Shown: positions 38,486 to 42,543 of the stretch, piece after piece
Position numbering within the stretch: position 1 is the stretch's first letter
Layout of the letters: every line of letters starts with the position of its first letter
Virus record (IMG/VR): IMGVR_UViG_3300049825_000114
Span: 1-42,543 of that record
Strand: one strand, 5' to 3'
DNA: 42,543 nt
Source of the DNA: a virus
Notes under the pieces: generated by a model
The model's input: the letters and a program-made list of their open reading frames with translations, nothing else
What the model was told of the DNA's origin: nothing
The model's database searches: none
Position numbers and translations under genes: made by a program

Positions 38486-38938
38486 CTACCCTAGCTGGAA
38501 GTGCGGCCCGTCGGCAAGGGGCTTGCGGCCCTTCTTTGCCTGGAACCTGGCGACGTATGCCGCGTGAGCGGCCTGTAAGTCCCCGTTAACTTCGTTTAAC
38601 GGCGTATCCCAGATCGCACCCCACGTCACACGCAACCCTTGCTTGCGGGCTTCCTTGCGCACGAAATCGGCGAACTTAAAATACAGCGGCCAATCGAAGC
38701 GCACTTCACCGTCGATGCGAAATGCAACGTCTACCGCATGAGAGAACCCATCCAACTGCTGAAGATGTTTCGAGCGTAGCGTTCGGCTTGCGCCTTGACG
38801 CACAAGTATACGCTGCCTCTCCACGGTTCTGACCGTTTCGGTGATAATCACATCCATCGCACTCTCGCGACAGGCCCTCTCGATCACCAGCGCAAGCAGC
38901 GGGGTAAGATGCAAGAGTTTACTTTGTCCTTCAATCAC
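38486..38938 (-). CDS. Endolysin, M15 peptidase type, 150 aa
   Basis: GTG 38938 follows GGAGG. The peptidase M15 (VanY/L-alanyl-D-glutamate endopeptidase) signature is visible: SKHLQQLDGFSHAVDVAFR with H67 and D70, then a Trp-rich part (VTWGAIWDTP) and the terminal H146 in DGPHFQLG. It cuts the peptide cross-bridges of peptidoglycan at lysis. No signal peptide; it should pass through the holin. It follows the LamG-like gene. Confidence 0.88.
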   Translation of the reverse strand: MIEGQSKLLHLTPLLALVIERACRESAMDVIITETVRTVERQRILVRQGASRTLRSKHLQQLDGFSHAVDVAFRIDGEVRFDWPLYFKFADFVRKEARKQGLRVTWGAIWDTPLNEVNGDLQAAHAAYVARFQAKKGRKPLADGPHFQLG

Positions 38939-38955
38939 GCCAACCTCCGTTCATG

Positions 38956-39759
38956 TTAGGCGTATCCAGGTCGTGTGGATGCGACTGCGTTGCGTAGATT
39001 TAACATCTCTGATTCTGTCAGTAGGCGGTTAAACGCCATCATACCAGCCCACCGCTCTCCAGACTCCCATGATGTTACGCCAGCGCCGTCGGCCATCTGG
39101 TATTGCACGCCAGAAACCGGGTCAGTGTCAGTAGACGGCGTTCCGGCTTGGCTTTCGTGCGTGGCGTTTATTTGCATCCGAACCAAGGATGATGCGTCAT
39201 CCCACCCAGCCGCTAGGAAATTCCACGCCCCGCCGACTGGGGCCGCTGAAGAGTTGTCAGTAGCAGTCGTTGTAGTCGTGACAGACCGCCGCAAAGATAG
39301 AAGTCCGGTGGTCACATTCACCCTAAGAAGCACCCCAGCGTTGCTTGCTCCGGGTATGCGATTTGCCCACAATTCTGTGAATGAAGACTTAGTGACGAGC
39401 GGGTAGTACAGCACGACAAGCGTGAACGCGCCGTTGTCTTTGTGCCAGTTTGCGTCGAACGTCTGGGCTGCCGTTCTGATAAAAAAGTCCGTGCCATCGG
39501 TGCTGAAGTACGCTCCGGCGTCCCCGGCAGGGCCAACAAGGGCCGGGTCGGTTGCGTCAGCGCCGGACGTTGACCCTAGGAAGTGGTTGTTCCCTCCGAC
39601 GCGGTCTACGATTGTTTGCCCCGAAGTGTAGCTCAGCGGGTCGGCTGCGTCGAGACACGAAAGCGCAGAAGACAAGAGGCCCTGGCGGGTGATTATGTCA
39701 TACAAGAAATGCGTGTCGCGCGCGCCTCCAAGCCCTGCAAGTTGCGTGACGCTAAGCAT
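38956..39759 (-). CDS. LamG/concanavalin-like protein, 267 aa
   Basis: ATG 39759 overlaps the tail fibre stop (TAATG). The sequence LDAADPLSYTSGQTIVDRVG ... DGTDFFIRTAAQTFDANWHK ... GGAWNFLAAGWDDASSLVRM ... ERWAGMMAFNRLLTESEMLN matches the laminin-G/concanavalin lectin fold used in phage receptor-binding proteins. It is directly downstream of the fibre, so it may bind a host surface sugar or act as a fibre tip. It has no enzymatic motif. Confidence 0.75.
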   Translation of the reverse strand: MLSVTQLAGLGGARDTHFLYDIITRQGLLSSALSCLDAADPLSYTSGQTIVDRVGGNNHFLGSTSGADATDPALVGPAGDAGAYFSTDGTDFFIRTAAQTFDANWHKDNGAFTLVVLYYPLVTKSSFTELWANRIPGASNAGVLLRVNVTTGLLSLRRSVTTTTTATDNSSAAPVGGAWNFLAAGWDDASSLVRMQINATHESQAGTPSTDTDPVSGVQYQMADGAGVTSWESGERWAGMMAFNRLLTESEMLNLRNAVASTRPGYA

Positions 39760-41099
39760 TAGTCGTCTACGTTTGCGTTGGTGGTGTAGAACAGAATGAC
39801 ACCCTGCAACCGCGCGTCTATCGTCATGGTGTCGGCGCCGTTTGCGGCAGCCCTGTACACCTGAAGCGTCAAGATGTCGCCCTCAGCGAACGAGTTTGAC
39901 GGCGTTATCGCCGTCGTCTCCGGGCTCCTGTATAAGTTGTTCGTGGTACCACCCGTATCTGTGACCTCAACGCCAGTGCCGAAGGCTTGATCTTGTGCCT
40001 CGTTGTCACCAAGGGCGAGAAGCTGCGCGCCCCAGCGCACACCAAAGTTTGTTGCTGTCGCGGCGTGGGACCAAACGAATACGGCTGTGAGTGTCGTCTC
40101 CGCAGAGCCCTTCGGTGCTGGGAACTGAAACTGAATATGCTCTTGCGTTGTAGCGTCGAAGTCGTAGCTCTTGACCATGACACGGTTCGTCGCAAGCTCA
40201 ACGGTTCCAGCAGCCGCGCCATTGGTGGTTCTCGCCCACATAGCCCCGGCAGGTATACCTATCGTGTTCTTACCGATACCAAGCTCGCTGAGCAGCATCT
40301 TGTGCAGCGATCCGTCCGACAGCTTTCGCGCCATTACTTCGTAGTCTGTCGCCAGCGCGGGTGTCGTGTCGGTTGAGTTTGCAATCGCGTTTGTGAACAT
40401 CGTGGACACGAGCATCTTGTTCGACGCGAAACCCTCGCTCGCGTCGGCGAACGGAATGAAGTCTGTATGCGCGGCGCCGGTCGTGTCGGTCGTAAGGTTG
40501 TTGATGATCCGCTCAGCATCCAATGTCGCGCGCGCTGTGGCGGCGTCGGCATCGTCAAGCAGCGTCAGGATGAACGCCGACACCGTGACGCCAACGAGCG
40601 ACGTGATCGCGGCTTTAAGCTCGTATGCAGTTCCGCCCGCGTCTATCCCAAGATAGAAACCGGCGTTCGTCACTTTCGGCTCTGGCAGTTCTTGGTTTGC
40701 CAGCAGGCCAGTGATCGGCAGGAGTAGCGCACGGTCAACGCGCTCGTTGACGCGCTGCAACGCCATCACAAGCTGGTCGAGAGTTTGCTCCACCGTGTCG
40801 GCTGGCAGGCTGTCATACGCGACGAGGTCCGTACCCTGCGTCAACGCTTGCCCGCGAGCGATCACGATGCGCTGGTTCGCCGTTGGTGCGATGGCAAATA
40901 CCACGTTGCCACCACCGGGGTTTCCCTTGCCGGTCACGGTGTAGTCGGCGTTGAGCGTTAGCGGCGTCTCTGAGAACGTCGTAAGATCGCGCCTGTATAC
41001 AGCCAAGTCTGCATCGTTGTAAAACAGATAAGGGAACGAGAACGAAGTGGTAGCCCCGTTTCCGGTGTACGCCGCCCTGGCAGTTGTGCTTGAGAACAT
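39759..41099 (-). CDS. Tail fibre, T7 gp17-like N-terminus, 446 aa
   Basis: Residues 1-140 have the T7-type tail attachment layout: AAYTGNGATTSFSFPYLFYN, DADLAVYRRDLTTFSETPLT, LNADYTVTGKGNPGGGNVVF and YDSLPADTVEQTLDQLVMAL. The rest is repetitive and beta-rich (AEGDILTLQVYRAA near the end), probably a trimeric shaft and a C-terminal domain. The fibre attaches to the nozzle and recognises the host. Confidence 0.9.
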   Translation of the reverse strand: MFSSTTARAAYTGNGATTSFSFPYLFYNDADLAVYRRDLTTFSETPLTLNADYTVTGKGNPGGGNVVFAIAPTANQRIVIARGQALTQGTDLVAYDSLPADTVEQTLDQLVMALQRVNERVDRALLLPITGLLANQELPEPKVTNAGFYLGIDAGGTAYELKAAITSLVGVTVSAFILTLLDDADAATARATLDAERIINNLTTDTTGAAHTDFIPFADASEGFASNKMLVSTMFTNAIANSTDTTPALATDYEVMARKLSDGSLHKMLLSELGIGKNTIGIPAGAMWARTTNGAAAGTVELATNRVMVKSYDFDATTQEHIQFQFPAPKGSAETTLTAVFVWSHAATATNFGVRWGAQLLALGDNEAQDQAFGTGVEVTDTGGTTNNLYRSPETTAITPSNSFAEGDILTLQVYRAAANGADTMTIDARLQGVILFYTTNANVDD

Positions 41100-41105
41100 G
41101 ATCCA

Positions 41106-42543
41106 TCACTCCGTAAATAGCTTGACGCGGTCTTCGCTTGGTGGCGCTAGGAACTCAACGCCGCTATCACTCTTGAGGTTGTCCTCCATACGCCGAAGCG
41201 AGCCGGGACTCAAGGCTTCCTGCACGTCGTACAGGATCATGTAGTCGAGCGCCGCCCTGGTGTAAAATAGATTGATGAATGGGGTATTGCCTTTCAGGAA
41301 GCTCCAGACCTGATCGTCAGGCGGCGCTCCGCCGTTGGCCCACCTCGCAGTTTGCCCGATCATCTTCGCCAAGCTCTCAACGTCGCCAGCGATGGGCCCT
41401 CCAGCCGACGCGAGAAAGCTCTCGCCGAACCTGTTCGACGTTGCCGACAGGAAATCTCCGTACAGGCCGAAGCCTCCACCCTGCACCATGGCCTTGCCAA
41501 ACGTCAGGAAGTTCGGGTTATTCTCGTCGTCAAAAATCTCAGGTGGCGTGCGGCCTTTGAGTAGCGCTTTCGTAGACAGCGACATATACCCAAGGACTGT
41601 GAGCGTGGTTATTAGCCCCGCAAGCTGCATCTTCTCCCCAAGGGGAATCCTAACCAGCGACGGCAGCACGCGCCAGAACTTGTCCTCCTGTGCGTACCGG
41701 CCAAGCACCTCGTTGATAAACGAAACTCCATACCCCTTGAACTGCATCATTGCTCGCGACAGGAAGCCCCACCCCGTCCCCGGCCTCTGCCCGGCGCCGG
41801 TCAACGCATACTGCTCCTTGATGCCAGCGCGAGGTATACCGACTGCCGTTCGGTCCATATAGTACGACTGGAGTTTTCGCTCCAAATTATCAATCGCCGA
41901 AAACCTGAGCGCCTCGACAGACTTGTCGAAGGCGTCCGGCAATCCGGCAATTTCCAAGCGCATGGCCTCGACAACGTCGGCGGCGTCCTCAATGGCGCTC
42001 AGGACAGCGGGCTCAGCGAGCTTGTCCAGGCGCATCCTCTTGCTGATGCCGCGAAGACCGTCAGCCCACTTCTTCCCAACGCCGACCTCAGCTTTAGACA
42101 AAAACTCCATCTCGCGGCGCAGCGTACGCCACACCTTATTGAAATCTAGCACCTTCTTGCCGTCGGGCACGAGCGGAGCGCCCTTCCCGCGAACCATGGT
42201 ATCCTCGCTCAGCGCCTCCAGTTTATCCATGAGCGTCTTCTGAGCTTCATGCTGGCGGCGCAGCGCGTCTATAGTATACCTGACAGTCTTGCGATCCGCC
42301 TCCGTCGCACGATCACCCATCGCGCCAAGCTGCTGCTCAAGCCTCTCGATGCGCTCGCTCGACTTTATCATCTTGTCGTTTATCTTCGACATACGCCGCG
42401 TCACGCGATCCTTGACCTCCGCAAGCTGCACGTCGATCAACTCGTCCACGCCCTCCGGCTCCATCAAGCGAACGGTGTCGCCTGTGATTACCTTGTGCCC
42501 ACCGTCCATCTCTGTCACGCCGCGCGTGCGCAAAACCTCCCAC
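41106..42543 (-). CDS. Large internal virion (ejection) protein, C-terminal part of the gene starting at 1785
   Basis: This is the same reading frame that runs off base 1. It ends in ...DRVKLFTE and stop at 41106. The first part is strongly helical and charged (coiled coil around MSKINDKMIKSSERIERLEQQ). A hydrophobic stretch (MQLAGLITTLTVLGYMSLST) near the last third could insert in a membrane, as expected for an ejected channel protein. The TTG at 42533 is an internal codon and not a start; the true start is at 1785. The tail fibre gene begins seven bases after the stop. Confidence 0.75.
   Translation of the reverse strand, partial: WEVLRTRGVTEMDGGHKVITGDTVRLMEPEGVDELIDVQLAEVKDRVTRRMSKINDKMIKSSERIERLEQQLGAMGDRATEADRKTVRYTIDALRRQHEAQKTLMDKLEALSEDTMVRGKGAPLVPDGKKVLDFNKVWRTLRREMEFLSKAEVGVGKKWADGLRGISKRMRLDKLAEPAVLSAIEDAADVVEAMRLEIAGLPDAFDKSVEALRFSAIDNLERKLQSYYMDRTAVGIPRAGIKEQYALTGAGQRPGTGWGFLSRAMMQFKGYGVSFINEVLGRYAQEDKFWRVLPSLVRIPLGEKMQLAGLITTLTVLGYMSLSTKALLKGRTPPEIFDDENNPNFLTFGKAMVQGGGFGLYGDFLSATSNRFGESFLASAGGPIAGDVESLAKMIGQTARWANGGAPPDDQVWSFLKGNTPFINLFYTRAALDYMILYDVQEALSPGSLRRMEDNLKSDSGVEFLAPPSEDRVKLFTE
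42417..42543. repeat. Terminal direct repeat, right copy
   Basis: Identical to bases 1-127. It lies inside the coding sequence of the large internal virion protein, in the same frame as the left copy, which supports joining the two ends. Confidence 0.95.

Noticed and set aside
38585-38600. TTAA-N6-TTAA palindrome
   Set aside because: The spacer is six bases and the site is inside the endolysin coding region, so it is not a CtrA box.
1-42543. Search for tRNA genes, integrase, lysogeny repressor, phage RNA or DNA polymerase and DNA methyltransferase
   Set aside because: No cloverleaf-like sequence or protein motif for any of these was seen; absence by eye is not proof.

Overview
This window is a complete or nearly complete genome of a tailed phage, about 42.4 kb and rich in G+C. 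It is written as a linear contig whose first and last 127 bases are identical. One long virion gene runs off the left end and continues in frame from the right end, so the molecule was circularised or circularly permuted during assembly. The virion genes have the content and order of a short-tailed, T7-like (podovirus) particle: terminase, portal, scaffold, coat, two tail tubular proteins, a gp13/gp14-like pair, three large internal virion proteins and a T7-type tail fibre. There is no phage RNA polymerase, DNA polymerase, integrase or recognisable lysogeny repressor, so I read it as a lytic phage that uses host polymerases.

Several signs point to an alphaproteobacterial host. The phage encodes a small protein closely resembling SciP (DUF1153), the partner and inhibitor of the alphaproteobacterial cell-cycle regulator CtrA. 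A perfect TTAA-N7-TTAA CtrA-type box lies just upstream of a TATACA -10 element at the head of the rightward operon. GANTC sites, the target of the cell-cycle methylase CcrM, look scarce. These three together suggest that the phage is wired to the host cell cycle.

Layout. (1) 24396 to 1, minus strand, continuing through 42416 to 37446: the late region. It starts with a small terminase, followed by a cassette of eleven small genes (an Acb2/Tad1-like protein, the SciP-like protein, related coiled-coil proteins, tiny membrane proteins and an HNH nuclease). An apparent three-way-junction RNA precedes terL. Head genes, tail tubes, internal virion proteins, tail fibre, a LamG-like protein and the lysis genes (M15 endolysin, holin, nested Rz/Rz1-type spanins) follow. 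(2) 24397-25020: a divergent intergenic region with nine TGACACT heptamers, an A+T-rich core, two 15-bp direct repeats and the CtrA-type box. It is the best candidate for the replication origin and main control region. (3) 25021-30014, plus strand: a MoxR/CobS-type AAA+ ATPase with a degenerate VWA-like partner, then small accessory genes separated by strong hairpins or terminators, ending in a SleB-type wall hydrolase. (4) 34433 to 29999, minus strand: SF2 helicase, RNase H-like protein, VRR-NUC nuclease and primase-helicase. (5) 34551-37750, plus strand: a ribbon-helix-helix-like protein, a RecE-like exonuclease, a RecT-like annealing protein and two unknown genes.

The palindrome GTATAC occurs about 66 times, against roughly six expected. 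It falls on all gene types and in all codon frames, and eight copies crowd into the terS region. Counts were made by eye.
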